Shown here one piece after another: positions 29,543-39,117 of a stretch of DNA of 64,000 nt. The position numbers and the translations under genes are program-made. The stretch spans positions 1 through 64,000 of the forward strand of contig NZ_NPFW01000022.1 in assembly GCF_002259405.1 (NCBI RefSeq). Reading direction: 5' to 3'. The stretch's first letter is position 1, and each line of letters begins with the position of its first letter. The DNA is from Rhodococcus sp. 14-2483-1-2 (GTDB lineage: Bacteria; Actinomycetota; Actinomycetes; Mycobacteriales; Mycobacteriaceae). Below the pieces are notes generated by a model. The model saw only the letters and a list, made by a program, of their open reading frames with translations, searched no databases and had not been told where the DNA came from.

Positions 29543-30756
29543 CAGTCCTTCACCGAACCGTCGAGATTACGTGCGACCGGCAGATACGCGCGTTCGTACG
29601 GAAAGCGTTCGGCGGCAGCCTCGTCCACCTCGACGCCGAGGCCGGGTGCATCGCCTGGATGTAGGTAGCCGTCGTCGTAGGTGTAGCTCGGGCGGAACAC
29701 CTCGGAGACCTGTTCGGGATAACCCATGAATTCCTGTATCGCGAAATTGGTGGTGGCCAGACCCAGGTGCAACGACGCGGACAGGTTGATCGGAGACACA
29801 TCCGACGGACCGTGCGGCGCACCCATGACCTGAAAGATCTCTGCGAGAGCGAATATCTTGCGGACGTGCGAAATGCCACCCGCGTGCACGATCGCAGTCC
29901 TGATGTAGTCGATGAGACGCTCGGTGATCAATTGCTGGCAGTCCCAGACGGTGTTGAACACCTCGCCGATCGCCAGTGGAACCGTCGTGTGCGCCCGGAC
30001 CGTGCGGAGCAGCTGTTGATTCTCGGCGGGCATCACGTCTTCGAGCCAGAACAGGTTCACCGCTTCGAGGGCTTTGCCGAGTCGCGCTGCCTCGGTGGGA
30101 TTGAGCCGATGGTGGACGTCGTGCAGCAGGTGCAACTCGGGTCCGACCGCCTCGCGTACGGCCGCCAACATGTCCGGTGCGTGTCGGAGGTACGCGGCGG
30201 TGTCCCACTGCTCCTCGACAGGGCCGACGCCGCGCCCCGCGGGTTCGTAACTTGCCGAACCACGAGTGACGCCGTACACCTTGTCCAGACCGGGGACGCC
30301 GAATTGCACACGGACAGCACGGAACCCCTCGTCTCGGCGCTTGTTCACCGATTCGAGAAGCTCGGGCAGGTCCCAACCGGTGGCGTGCGTGTAGGTCAGA
30401 ACACGGTCGCGCGCAGCACCACCGAGGAGCTGATAGACCGGCATGTCGGCGGCTTTGCCCTTGATGTCCCACAGGGCCAGATCCACCGCCCCGATGGCGG
30501 CCATCGTGACCGGTCCGCGACGCCAGTAGGCACCACGGTAGAGGTACTGCCAGGTGTCCTCGATGCGCTCGGCGTCGCGACCGATCAAGAACGGCGCGAG
30601 ATGATCGCGAAGGTAACTGGCAACAGCGAGCTCCCGGCCGTTGACCGTGGCATCGCCCCACCCGATCAGACCGTCGTCGGTCGTCAACTTCAGAGTGACG
30701 TAGTTTCGTCCAGGACTGGTGACGATGACGCGGGCGTCGACTATTTTTCGAGTCAT
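29539..30756 (-). CDS. manD: D-mannonate dehydratase, ManD/RspA type (enolase superfamily)
   Basis: A 405-residue enolase-superfamily dehydratase predicted to convert D-mannonate, or D-gluconate in some members, to KDG. Metal ligands D213 (LLHDVHH), E239 (WLEDV) and E265 (IGEVFN) are in the expected order. H215, Y161 (KVYGV) and H315 (APHGPSD) match residues known from ManD. This fits directly into the KDG kinase and KDPG aldolase downstream. ManD members vary widely in activity, so high catalytic efficiency is not assured. Confidence 0.88.
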   Translation of the reverse strand: MTRKIVDARVIVTSPGRNYVTLKLTTDDGLIGWGDATVNGRELAVASYLRDHLAPFLIGRDAERIEDTWQYLYRGAYWRRGPVTMAAIGAVDLALWDIKGKAADMPVYQLLGGAARDRVLTYTHATGWDLPELLESVNKRRDEGFRAVRVQFGVPGLDKVYGVTRGSASYEPAGRGVGPVEEQWDTAAYLRHAPDMLAAVREAVGPELHLLHDVHHRLNPTEAARLGKALEAVNLFWLEDVMPAENQQLLRTVRAHTTVPLAIGEVFNTVWDCQQLITERLIDYIRTAIVHAGGISHVRKIFALAEIFQVMGAPHGPSDVSPINLSASLHLGLATTNFAIQEFMGYPEQVSEVFRPSYTYDDGYLHPGDAPGLGVEVDEAAAERFPYERAYLPVARNLDGSVKDW

Positions 30757-30794
30757 ATTGTGAGAAGGCTCATTTCAGTGATGCGGGTGAGATG

Positions 30795-31583
30795 TCAGAG
30801 CACTTTGGCGAGAAACTCGCGTGCTCGATCGGTCTTGCAGTCCGTGAAGAACACGTCGGGCGTGCTCTCTTCGACGATTCTCCCGTCTGCCATGAAGATG
30901 ATCCGATCGGCAGCGGTCTGCGCGAATTTCATCTCGTGCGTGACCACCACCATCGTCATGCCTCCCTTGGTCAGTTCGACGATGACGTCGAGGACCTCCT
31001 TGATCATCTCGGGATCGAGAGCCGACGTCGGTTCGTCGAACAGCATCACCTTGGGGTTCATCGCGAGAGCCCGCGCTATGGCGACACGTTGTTGCTGGCC
31101 ACCCGAGAGCTGAGCGGGGCGTTTGTCTGCTTGAGATTCGACTCCGACACGGGTGAGGAGATCCATTGCGTGCGTACGGGCTTCACCGGCGTCGACGCCT
31201 CGAGCTTGAACCGGACCGAGCATGACGTTCTCGAGTACCGTCATGTGTGCGAACAGGTTGAACTGTTGAAACACCATTCCGACTTCCGAGCGCAGCCGGG
31301 CGAGTTCGGCGCTCTCCTCGGGCAGCGGCACACCGTCGATCTCGATGACGCCACCGTCGATCGGCTCCAATCGATTCATGGTTCGACACAGGGTCGACTT
31401 GCCGGAACCGGAGGGCCCCAGAATGACGACGACCTCACCGGTCGAGACCTCGAGATCTATATCGGCCAACGCCTGATGGCTGCCGAACCACTTCTGAACT
31501 CCTTTGACCGAAATCATCGTTCCGGCCTCCCGCAAGGATGCACCTTGCTCATGATCGGAACCCTTGTGTTCTACGAAAGTCAT
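30795..31583 (-). CDS. ABC transporter ATP-binding protein, GluA-like
   Basis: A 262-residue ATPase with Walker [10 protein letters not shown], signature LSGGQQQR, Walker [15 protein letters not shown] and H-loop VVTHEMKF. It is of the polar-amino-acid-uptake class, not the sugar class. The first 22 residues before [11 protein letters not shown] are variable, so the methionine at residue 23 is an alternative start. The chosen start lies two bases after the permease stop. It sits between permease genes and manD within one operon. Confidence 0.9.
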   Translation of the reverse strand: MTFVEHKGSDHEQGASLREAGTMISVKGVQKWFGSHQALADIDLEVSTGEVVVILGPSGSGKSTLCRTMNRLEPIDGGVIEIDGVPLPEESAELARLRSEVGMVFQQFNLFAHMTVLENVMLGPVQARGVDAGEARTHAMDLLTRVGVESQADKRPAQLSGGQQQRVAIARALAMNPKVMLFDEPTSALDPEMIKEVLDVIVELTKGGMTMVVVTHEMKFAQTAADRIIFMADGRIVEESTPDVFFTDCKTDRAREFLAKVL

Positions 31584-31585
31584 TG

Positions 31586-32383
31586 TCAGTGAAGCCTTTC
31601 ACTCAATATGTTCGACAGTCGACCCAGAATGAGGCACAGCAGCACGTACAGAGCAGCCACGGCGACGAAGACCGGTGCTGCGTACTCTCCGCCGAGATAT
31701 TCGATCGCGAGTTCTCCAGTGAGCAGCAGATCGGTGTAGCCGATCACGAAACCGAGCGACGACGCTTTGGTGACGCGCACCATCTCGCTGACGAGACTGG
31801 GCAGAATCTGCCGTACGACCTGGGGGAGTAGGACAAATCGGAGCGTCTTGACGGTGCGCAGCCCCACTGCCATCGCAGCTTCGCTCTGGCCGCGAGGGAG
31901 GGCGTGGAATCCACCGCGGAACACCTCGGCCATGGACGTGCTCTCCCAGAGTACGAGTCCGATGACCAACGCCCAGAAGGTGCTGATGTTGAAACCGGTG
32001 GCCGCCGGCACACCCAGGTAGATGAAGAAGACCAGGAGCAGTTCCGGCAGTCCGCGCAGTGTCTGAACCCAGATCCGGGCAGGGACATTGACCATCGGAT
32101 TCGACGACATCTGCGCAAGCGCGAGCAGCAGACCGAAGAACAGTGACAGCACCACCGTGAACAGGGCGACCTGCAGGGTGGCGAGTACACCGCGGAGCAG
32201 CGCCGCGGCGAGGTCGGCGCGACCGAGTACCGACCATATCTCGGGGTCGAACAGGTCCGCGTTGTTCAGGACTATTGCCGCCAGGGCGACCACCGCGACG
32301 ATGGGGATGGCCCCGCCTGCGGTCCACGCCCGGATCCGGCGCAGTTCCCTTGGTCCTGGTTGCTCGAAAAGTGTTGTAGTCAT
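31586..32383 (-). CDS. ABC transporter permease, GluD-like
   Basis: A 265-residue membrane permease with about six helices. The EAA loop is [26 protein letters not shown]. The first 25 residues are cytosolic. It pairs with the adjacent shorter permease, as in the glutamate system GluABCD of Corynebacterium. Its start shares one base with the upstream stop. Confidence 0.9.
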   Translation of the reverse strand: MTTTLFEQPGPRELRRIRAWTAGGAIPIVAVVALAAIVLNNADLFDPEIWSVLGRADLAAALLRGVLATLQVALFTVVLSLFFGLLLALAQMSSNPMVNVPARIWVQTLRGLPELLLVFFIYLGVPAATGFNISTFWALVIGLVLWESTSMAEVFRGGFHALPRGQSEAAMAVGLRTVKTLRFVLLPQVVRQILPSLVSEMVRVTKASSLGFVIGYTDLLLTGELAIEYLGGEYAAPVFVAVAALYVLLCLILGRLSNILSERLH

Positions 32384-33030
32384 CAGGAAGTGAACGCAAC
32401 CTTTCGTTCCACGGCGGCCGCGAGAAGTCCGGCCGGAACAGTTATTGCCGAGTACAGCAGTGCGGTGAACAGCATCAGTGCGATCACGGCCGAATCGTTG
32501 GTATTGATGAGTTGCAGCATTGCGCCGAACAATTCGGTCACGCCGAAGACGCCGGCAATTGCGGTCACCTTGACGAGTGCGATCGTCGTATTGATCAGTG
32601 GTGGAACGGAGTTACGTAGTCCTTGAGGCAACACGATCAACCGAAGCGTCTGCGCCTTGCGTAGCCCGATGGCGCGTGATGCTTCGAGTTGGCCCTGGCC
32701 GATGGCATTGATACCGGAACGGACTGCGTCGCAGTAGTAGGCCGAGAAGTACAACGTGATGCCGATGGTGGCAAGTGCGAAGAACGACAGACGTACGCCG
32801 AGCAGGGGGAGTATGAAGATGGTGAAGAACAGATGCGCTGCGGCGGGAATGTTCCGCATGAGTCCGACATAGATGCCGCTGATTCTCTGTAGTAGCGGGA
32901 TGGGCGAGATCGCGAAAGACGCGAGCACCAATCCGGCCGCCATGGACATCAGTCCCGAGATCACCACCAGGAGAACGGTATTGACGAACCCTTCCCAGAA
33001 GACGTCGATATTGTCGATGATTGCGTTCAT
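32383..33030 (-). CDS. ABC transporter permease, GluC-like
   Basis: A 215-residue permease with about five helices and an EAA loop QLEASRAIGLRKAQTLRLIVLPQGLR. MRNIPAAAHLFF replaces the more usual MRGTPLL segment. It forms a heteromeric channel with the downstream permease. The gap to the binding-protein gene is 34 bases. Confidence 0.9.
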   Translation of the reverse strand: MNAIIDNIDVFWEGFVNTVLLVVISGLMSMAAGLVLASFAISPIPLLQRISGIYVGLMRNIPAAAHLFFTIFILPLLGVRLSFFALATIGITLYFSAYYCDAVRSGINAIGQGQLEASRAIGLRKAQTLRLIVLPQGLRNSVPPLINTTIALVKVTAIAGVFGVTELFGAMLQLINTNDSAVIALMLFTALLYSAITVPAGLLAAAVERKVAFTS

Positions 33031-33064
33031 GTCGAGTAGGTCCTTTCCCGAATCGGTCCGGGCA

Positions 33065-33931
33065 TCAGCAGCTGGTCATGGATTCGGGGGCGACTGGGGC
33101 CTTCAGGCCGGAGGCACCCATATGGCGGTCCCAGAGTTCCTCGATGGTGCCGTCGTCGAAAGCCTGCGTCAGCTGTTCGTTGAAGTACTCGCACAGGTCG
33201 CTGCGATCGTCGGCCAAACCGATACCCCACTTCTCACCGTCGCCGTACGTCATGGGCGCAAGAGCGAACTCGTCCGGTTTGTCGACCACGAATCCCGCAA
33301 GCAGCGGTGCGGTCGAGTCGATGGCATCGACGGTGCCTTGTTCGAGTGCCCGGACGCAGTTCGTCAGAGTGTTGAACTCGGAGATCTCCGCCTGCGGGAT
33401 GAACTCCGCCACGCGTGGTTGTCCCTGGCTGCCCTGTAGCACACACACTTTGGTGCCTGCAGGAACATCCTGGAGCGACTTGATGCGTTCGGCGTCGTCC
33501 TTTCTGACCATCAACTGAGGGGCCGTGTCGAGGTAAGGTCCGGAGATCGAGATGGCCTCTTCGCGCGCTGGAGTGATGGCTAGGGCTGTGGCGAACAGGT
33601 CCACCTTCCCCTGCTTCAGAAAGGGAATTCGGTTGGCGGCGGTGGTGTGAACCCATTCGATGTCATCGCTGGACACGCCCAAGGATTCGACGAGCAACAC
33701 CGCCAGATCGATGTTGAACCCTTCCCAGTCGTGCTGAAGGTTCAGCTCGGCCAAACCAGGTTGGTTCGGTGACGCGCCCACCTTGATTTTCGGTGCCGCC
33801 GCCAACTCGGCCATGGTCGAGCCCTCGGGAAAATCATTGGGACGGTCCACGGTCGAGCTACCGCACGCGGTCATCCCGAGAATCGTGACCACGGCAGCCG
33901 TGAAAACGGCACACTTCGATCGATGAAACAT
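33065..33931 (-). CDS. ABC transporter substrate-binding lipoprotein, family 3
   Basis: A 288-residue lipoprotein with lipobox MTAC and lipidated C23. The mature protein has KIKVGASPNQPGLAEL, DLFATALAITPAREEAISIS and LMVRKDDAERIKSLQDVPAG, which place it in the GluB-like family 3 binding proteins. The arginine in TPARE usually contacts a carboxylate. In this operon all enzymes act on sugar acids, so the ligand may be a hexuronate or aldonate rather than glutamate. That would be unusual for the family and is inference from context. Confidence 0.88.
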   Translation of the reverse strand: MFHRSKCAVFTAAVVTILGMTACGSSTVDRPNDFPEGSTMAELAAAPKIKVGASPNQPGLAELNLQHDWEGFNIDLAVLLVESLGVSSDDIEWVHTTAANRIPFLKQGKVDLFATALAITPAREEAISISGPYLDTAPQLMVRKDDAERIKSLQDVPAGTKVCVLQGSQGQPRVAEFIPQAEISEFNTLTNCVRALEQGTVDAIDSTAPLLAGFVVDKPDEFALAPMTYGDGEKWGIGLADDRSDLCEYFNEQLTQAFDDGTIEELWDRHMGASGLKAPVAPESMTSC

Positions 33932-33949
33932 GATTGTTCGTCTCTTTCT

Positions 33950-34975
33950 TCAACGAGAGGTTGACGCGCTGCGTTCGATTTCGCGCGCGCTGCGAGCAGA
34001 TCGGGGTGCGGATTCCGGCGGTCGGGCCGTCGACCCACGGACGATGAGCTGGGATCGCAATCGAACCGAGCCCTCACGCCATGGCTTTCCGTCGATTTGG
34101 TCCATGATGAGCCCGATGCTCAGGGACCCGCTGCTCTCGATGTCGACCATCACCGTGGTCAGACCGGGATCCGATGCTGCTGCGACATCGACGTTGTCGA
34201 TACCGACGATGCTGATGTCGGTCGGGCACCGATAGCCGAGGGAACGGATTCCGGCTTGAACTCCCATGGCGACCATGTCGTTGTACGCGACTACCGCCGT
34301 TGCGCCACTTGCCGCCACAGCCGCGGCCGCGGCCAACCCACCGTGCACGTCCGCCGATTGGTTGCCGACGACCGCAAGGTCGAACCCTCGCTCGGACGAC
34401 AGGTCGGACAGGATTTGCGCGCGCGTGCGGTTGGCCCACGAGGCCGCCGGGCCAGGAACGTAGACGAAAGACTGGTGCCCGAGAGACTGTAGATGTTCTG
34501 CAGCTTGACGCAGACCCTGCTCGACATCCATCAAGATAACGGGAGAGCCGTTCGACTCGCCGTTGACGACGACGAGTGGGGTCGAACCGATCGCCCGGGC
34601 CACGTCCGCTGGGTTCGATCGGGGAGAGCACAGAATCACCGCGTCGGCTTCTCGGCCGACCGTGTCGAGCAACTCGATCTCGCGTGCCGGATCCTCGGCG
34701 GTGTCGGCAAGAAGCATGCGGTGACGACCCGGCCACAGCTTTTCCTGGATTGCCCGCAACATTCTCGCGTACACGGCGTTCGACACGTCGGGAACCAGGA
34801 CGAGGATGGTGCGCGCCCTCGTCGGTGCCGGTGCGTCGTAGCCGATCCGGCGAGCGGCTTCCAATACCCGCTGTCGAGTGTGCGGGGCCAGCAGGTCGAC
34901 CGAAGTGAACGCTCGCGAGGCAGTCGCCATGGAGACTCCGGCCTCGATGGCAACGTCCTTCAACTTTGCGACCAC
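33950..34975 (-). CDS. LacI-family transcriptional regulator of the sugar-acid operon
   Basis: A 341-residue LacI-type regulator and first gene of the minus-strand operon running to kdgK. The HTH is KLKDVAIEAGVSMATASRAF (about 4-23), followed by the hinge and an effector domain with DISIVGIDNVDVA. The C-terminal 25 residues are Arg/Ser-rich and atypical. Only 18 bases separate it from the binding-protein gene, so it is probably autoregulated with the operon. Inverted repeats upstream (35019-35067) are possible operators. Confidence 0.92.
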   Translation of the reverse strand: MVAKLKDVAIEAGVSMATASRAFTSVDLLAPHTRQRVLEAARRIGYDAPAPTRARTILVLVPDVSNAVYARMLRAIQEKLWPGRHRMLLADTAEDPAREIELLDTVGREADAVILCSPRSNPADVARAIGSTPLVVVNGESNGSPVILMDVEQGLRQAAEHLQSLGHQSFVYVPGPAASWANRTRAQILSDLSSERGFDLAVVGNQSADVHGGLAAAAAVAASGATAVVAYNDMVAMGVQAGIRSLGYRCPTDISIVGIDNVDVAAASDPGLTTVMVDIESSGSLSIGLIMDQIDGKPWREGSVRLRSQLIVRGSTARPPESAPRSARSAREIERSASTSR

Positions 34976-35018
34976 GGTTCCTCATTTCGGTCCTGTTGCG
35001 TACATCTCAACCCGAGCT

Positions 35019-35067
35019 GTGTGTAACCACTTTCACACGACGTTCAGGTTGTTGCAATAGGTTGCAA
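35019..35067. promoter_or_regulatory. Candidate operators upstream of the sugar-acid operon
   Basis: Two elements lie in the 194-bp divergent region. GTGTG (35019-35023) and CACAC (35034-35038) form an inverted repeat. TTGCAA occurs twice, at 35052-35057 and 35062-35067, ten bases apart; each is a palindrome, so the pair is also an inverted repeat. The second element resembles LacI-family sites. Both could control lacI and the divergent SRPBCC gene. Confidence 0.45.
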
Positions 35068-35169
35068 AAAGTTTCAGAAAACGCTCGAATGCAGGGGGAC
35101 TGCAACATCGGCGTCGCGTCTTCCGTGGCTCGGCGATTGAAGGTGGCGAGTTCTGGGCAAGCGGTAGGC

Positions 35170-35634
35170 ATGACAGAGAACACCAAGGTCACAGTCGAAC
35201 GCACCATCGAAGCGCCCGTCGACGCAGTTTTCGATGTGCTGTCCAACCCCGAGCGTCATCAGGCTCTCGACGGATCCGGGTTCGTCCGGAGCGTGGACCA
35301 CGCCGACCGCATTCAGAAGGTCGGCGAGAAGTTCACGATGAACATGCAGGGCGATCACATGGGAGGCGAGTACCAAACCGACAACCATGTCAGCGGTTAC
35401 ATCAAGGACAAGCTGCTCGCATGGAAGACGGCACCCGCAGGCAACGAGCCTCCCGGCTGGGAGTGGCTGTGGGAGTTGGAGTCTCAGGGTCCCAACGAGA
35501 CGTTGGTGCGCCACACCTACGACTGGTCGAAGGTGACGGACAAAAAGCTTCTGCAGCAGATCAAGTTCCCGCTGGTCACCGAGGACCAGCTGAACGACAC
35601 ACTCGCTCGGCTGGCAGTCGAAGCGACTTCCTGA
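35170..35634 (+). CDS. SRPBCC-family protein (polyketide cyclase/START-like)
   Basis: A 154-residue protein of the SRPBCC (helix-grip) superfamily. It begins with the typical beta strand and loop VERTIEAPVDAVFDVLSNPERH, and ends with the long helix. Such proteins bind a hydrophobic ligand in a cavity. There is no membrane segment. ATG 35170 is chosen over the longer open frame to 34966, which covers the operator region. It is divergent from the sugar-acid operon, with no clear functional link. Confidence 0.82.
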   Translation: MTENTKVTVERTIEAPVDAVFDVLSNPERHQALDGSGFVRSVDHADRIQKVGEKFTMNMQGDHMGGEYQTDNHVSGYIKDKLLAWKTAPAGNEPPGWEWLWELESQGPNETLVRHTYDWSKVTDKKLLQQIKFPLVTEDQLNDTLARLAVEATS

Positions 35635-35648
35635 CCAGCGGACTGGTC
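35633..35648 (+). terminator. Hairpin at the end of the SRPBCC gene
   Basis: GACCAG-CGGA-CTGGTC is a perfect 6-bp stem that begins inside the stop codon. No T run follows. The gene downstream is convergent, so it may serve as a terminator for either. Confidence 0.45.
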
Positions 35649-35667
35649 TGAGTCGCACAGTCTCGGC

Positions 35668-36240
35668 TCAGCCGAAAAACGATGTGGCATCGACACTTTC
35701 TATCGGCATCCAACGCCGTGGAAAGTCCGTCGACACGGTTGTAGCCGACAGATCGACTCCACGGACGGCCAATGCCGACGTCGGCATCTGATCGACGATC
35801 AGACTGACGGCGTAGGTAGCGGCCGTCACGTGGAGACACGGATCGATTCTTCTGGAGCACGTGCAGGACGTTTCGGTTACGTTCGGGACCGGCGACAGTG
35901 CGCTCGCTACGAGTTCGGCGTGGACCTCGTCGGGGAGGTCTCCGCTGGCTACGGCCCCGCGCGTGTGGCGGGCGAGGATGCGCAGCACCAACTTCCGTTC
36001 GCCCGCTCCATACCGGGGGAGGGAGATCACGGCGGTCTCGACCTTCTTGCCCGTTGACACGACGCAGCGAAACTCTCCGATCTTGCTGGGGTCCACTGCA
36101 ACTGCGTCGTTGCGCACCAGGCTTCGTGCTCGCGGGAGCATCGGGTTCGGCCGGGTGACGGCGATGGGTTCGACTCGCCTGATCCAGTCTTTCCCCCAGG
36201 GCGTCGACCCGAAGGCGGCAGGCTGCGGTGTTGTGGCCAT
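35668..36240 (-). CDS. SWIM zinc-finger protein
   Basis: A 190-residue protein with a SWIM motif CTCSRRIDPCLHV (CxC, six residues, CxH) near residue 140. SWIM domains bind DNA or protein, and in bacteria they are commonly encoded beside SNF2 helicases. It starts at 36240, sharing one base with the helicase stop, so the two are translated together. FGSTPWGKDWI at the N-terminus is a typical start for this family. The two proteins likely form a complex on DNA, with function in repair or chromatin-like remodelling not established. Confidence 0.87.
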   Translation of the reverse strand: MATTPQPAAFGSTPWGKDWIRRVEPIAVTRPNPMLPRARSLVRNDAVAVDPSKIGEFRCVVSTGKKVETAVISLPRYGAGERKLVLRILARHTRGAVASGDLPDEVHAELVASALSPVPNVTETSCTCSRRIDPCLHVTAATYAVSLIVDQMPTSALAVRGVDLSATTVSTDFPRRWMPIESVDATSFFG

Positions 36241-38168
36241 CAGCGCGTCACCGCCCGCAGCGACAGCGTTTCTCGCAATGTCGAGTCGTCGAGCGCCGCC
36301 AGAGCCGACTCGTTGTTGCTCTCGGTCAATCCGGCGATCGCCTTCTTCCGGGTATGGAGTGAAGCGATATGCTCCTCCAGTGTCCCCTCCGTCGTCAGTG
36401 CCATGACCGTCACCCCGGACTTCTGCCCGATACGGTGAACTCGGTCTGTGGCCTGCGCCTCGACGGCGGGGTTCCACCACCTGTCGTAGTGAATCACCGT
36501 GCTGGCACGGGTGAGATTGAGGCCGTACCCCGCCGCCCTCAGGCTGAGGACCATGACGGGGGATCGGTCGCTGTTCTGAAATTCGTCGACCATCCTGTCG
36601 CGCTCGCCCACGTCGAGCCCGCCGTGAAAGAACGGAATCGGGGCTCCGGTGATGTCTGCGAGATGCTGCGCCAGGATTTCTCCGGTCCGGCGGTACTGGG
36701 TGAAGACGAGCGCAGCCTGCGACGATTCGGCAAGTTCTTCGATGATCTCGGTAAGCCTGTCGAGTTTGCCCGAGCGATCGGCCAACCGAGACAAGTCGCC
36801 GTTGACGAGCCCAGGATGGTTGCAGATCAGTTTGAGTGAGGTCAATAGGGCCAACACTGCTGTTCCACGGCCGCGGTTGGTGCCGAACCCGGTATCGAAT
36901 GCTTCTTCGACGGCCGAATTGTAGAGTGCTACTTGCTCACTCGAAATCGGACACAAGACATCGATGTGCTGCTTCGGCGGTAGATCCGTGGCAACTTCGG
37001 CCTTCGTCCGGCGAAGGACGACCGGCGCGATGGCGCTCGACAATTGTGCGAGTGCGGCCGCCGAGCCTTCCTGCTCGATCGGTGCCGAGAATCGTCGGGT
37101 GAACCGAGCCCGGGTTCCGAGCAAACCGGGGTTGGTGAGATCGATCAAGGCCCAGAGTTCGTCCATGCGGTTCTCGACGGGTGTACCGGTCAGGGCGATG
37201 CGTGTGGTGGCATCGAGCCGACGCGCCGCCCGCGCTATTTTGGTCCGGGAGTTCTTCATGACGTGCGCCTCATCGAAGAACACTGTGTTCCAGGATATTT
37301 CACACAATCGTTCGGTATCGATGCGCAGAGTGGGGTACCCGGTGACTGTCACCGAGCCTGCGTCGGCGCATTCCTCGAGGGTGCGGGACGGCCCGCGGTA
37401 TACGTTGACGACCAATTCGCCGTCGGAAAAATTCTCGATTTCTCGCCGCCAGTTGCTGATCAACGACGTCGGGCACACAACCAGGTAGTTTCCTTCGCCT
37501 CGACGCGCGCCGACGATCATGTGCGAAATGGCCTGGAGCGTTTTGCCCAGCCCCATCTCGTCGGCGAGGATTCCGCCGCCTCCCACCTCGTGAACGGTCG
37601 GCATCCAGGCCGCACCGTGCACTTGATAGGGCCTGGGCGTGAAGGCCGACGCATGCTCGATCAGATGGTTCTGCAGGTGCAGGCTGGCGCGGAGTGCCTC
37701 AGCGGCACCGTGTGCTGTGAACATGCTCGACCCGCCGGTGTTGGGAACTGCGTGCGCCGCAGGCGGGAGTGCATCGACGAGAGCTCGGGGAATCCCACTC
37801 ACGTCGGGGTTGTCCTCGACGTGGTTCAGGATCGCCAACCATCCGCGAGCAGATGGACCTGTCGCAGAGCGGGCTGCGGTTCGGAGCTCGCCGGCGTTCG
37901 CTGCCACGAGTTGCGCGCCTACGGTACGAACGGCAACGGTTCCGTCCGCGCCGGGAAGCGCGAGCTCGATGGGGGTGGACTCTCCTTCGAGTGTCGCCTC
38001 CGGGGTGCTGTGCCAGACGGCGAAACAATGACGGTGAGGCAGATAGGTGACGTGAGGAGCTGGGTCTGTGTCGGCGGTCGAAAGCATGCACCCTCCGGCG
38101 AAGTCGGCAGCCTCGGTGACGTCCGAAGCTGCCAACACCGTACGCCGTCCGGTGTAGTTGTGCCGCAT
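36240..38168 (-). CDS. SNF2-family DEAD/DEAH-box helicase
   Basis: A 642-residue Swi2/Snf2 ATPase. Motif I DEMGLGKTLQA, motif II DEAH, motif III ALTGTPVENR, and the C-terminal motifs RAAGYGLNLT and DRVHRIGQ are all present. The N-terminal 190 residues are a variable region. The open frame reaches back to a GTG at 38234; the ATG at 38168 (MRHNYTGRR) is chosen because the sequence before it looks unconserved. It probably forms an operon with the Fpg-like gene upstream and the SWIM gene downstream, suggesting a role in DNA maintenance. Confidence 0.9.
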   Translation of the reverse strand: MRHNYTGRRTVLAASDVTEAADFAGGCMLSTADTDPAPHVTYLPHRHCFAVWHSTPEATLEGESTPIELALPGADGTVAVRTVGAQLVAANAGELRTAARSATGPSARGWLAILNHVEDNPDVSGIPRALVDALPPAAHAVPNTGGSSMFTAHGAAEALRASLHLQNHLIEHASAFTPRPYQVHGAAWMPTVHEVGGGGILADEMGLGKTLQAISHMIVGARRGEGNYLVVCPTSLISNWRREIENFSDGELVVNVYRGPSRTLEECADAGSVTVTGYPTLRIDTERLCEISWNTVFFDEAHVMKNSRTKIARAARRLDATTRIALTGTPVENRMDELWALIDLTNPGLLGTRARFTRRFSAPIEQEGSAAALAQLSSAIAPVVLRRTKAEVATDLPPKQHIDVLCPISSEQVALYNSAVEEAFDTGFGTNRGRGTAVLALLTSLKLICNHPGLVNGDLSRLADRSGKLDRLTEIIEELAESSQAALVFTQYRRTGEILAQHLADITGAPIPFFHGGLDVGERDRMVDEFQNSDRSPVMVLSLRAAGYGLNLTRASTVIHYDRWWNPAVEAQATDRVHRIGQKSGVTVMALTTEGTLEEHIASLHTRKKAIAGLTESNNESALAALDDSTLRETLSLRAVTR

Positions 38169-38243
38169 CCAGGATTCGCTTGACTTTATCGAAAAATGCT
38201 GTCCTACAGCGCGATCGAGCACCGTCCCACGCACTGGACGAGA

Positions 38244-39062
38244 TCAGGATTGCTCGCGAGAACACCACCAGGTCGTGCGTCCGCCCACCGTTCCGCGTGT
38301 CATCGGGGCACCACATCGAGGGCACGCCGCATCCGTTTTTCGGAAGGGGATGATCTCGCCGGTGTGCACGCCGCCTTTCTTCGTCGCTGATCTGATCGCA
38401 CGACGCAGAACGACGCGAAGGTCGTCGAGCTCCTCTGTCGTGAGTGTCTTGGCTCGCCTGGACGGGGATTGCTCGCTCTGCCACAGCACCTCGTCGGCCA
38501 ATAGATTGCCGACCCCCGCTATCGCCGCTTGGTCGAGCAGCCTCGCTTTGAGAGGTGCACCGCTGGAACCGATTCGGTGACGGAAGTCGTCTCGCGTGAT
38601 CTCCGCAGCGTCCGGACCGAGAGCGTCGATATCGGGTTCGAGTCGAACCCGGCCGAGGCGGCGCTTGTCGAAGAGTCGGAGGTGCCCACCGTCGTCGAAC
38701 GTCATGGAGAACCGCGTCCACTCCGGCTTGTCGGTCGGACGCTCACCGACATGTGGATCGCCGCCTCCGTACTGCGAGGTCCGCTCACCGTCGGGAGCGG
38801 TGACGATGACGCGTCCGCCCATGCCCAGGTGAATGCCCAGAGTCGGGCCGCTCGAGCCGTCTGCCGTGACGGTTTCGCACCACATCGCCTTGCCTCGTCG
38901 ACGCGCTTCGGTGAGCTTCCCGCCCGTCAGTGCGCGGGCGATATCGCCCGGCATGTGTGGTCGGCACTCGAACGTGTCGGTGTCATCGATGTCCACGATG
39001 ACGCGACCGAGAGCTTTCTCGACGACCTGTCGGGCGTTTTCGACTTCGGGTAGTTCCGGCAT
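38244..39062 (-). CDS. Fpg/Nei-family DNA glycosylase with degenerate zinc finger
   Basis: A 272-residue base-excision glycosylase/AP lyase. The catalytic MPELPE N-terminus (P2, E3) and the beta-clamp lysine in RRRGKAMW are present, as is the H2TH region with AGVGNLLADEVLW. The C-terminal finger begins CPRC and reaches a third cysteine 16 residues later (WWC), but the fourth position is glutamate (CSREQ) instead of cysteine. Zinc binding may therefore be weakened. The enzyme should still remove oxidised bases, and its exact lesion preference is unknown. Confidence 0.9.
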   Translation of the reverse strand: MPELPEVENARQVVEKALGRVIVDIDDTDTFECRPHMPGDIARALTGGKLTEARRRGKAMWCETVTADGSSGPTLGIHLGMGGRVIVTAPDGERTSQYGGGDPHVGERPTDKPEWTRFSMTFDDGGHLRLFDKRRLGRVRLEPDIDALGPDAAEITRDDFRHRIGSSGAPLKARLLDQAAIAGVGNLLADEVLWQSEQSPSRRAKTLTTEELDDLRVVLRRAIRSATKKGGVHTGEIIPFRKTDAACPRCGAPMTRGTVGGRTTWWCSREQS

Positions 39063-39117
39063 GCATCCGGTGTACCCAATTCGTGGGCACTATGCGCGGT
39101 CGGTCGATCCGAGTGGG

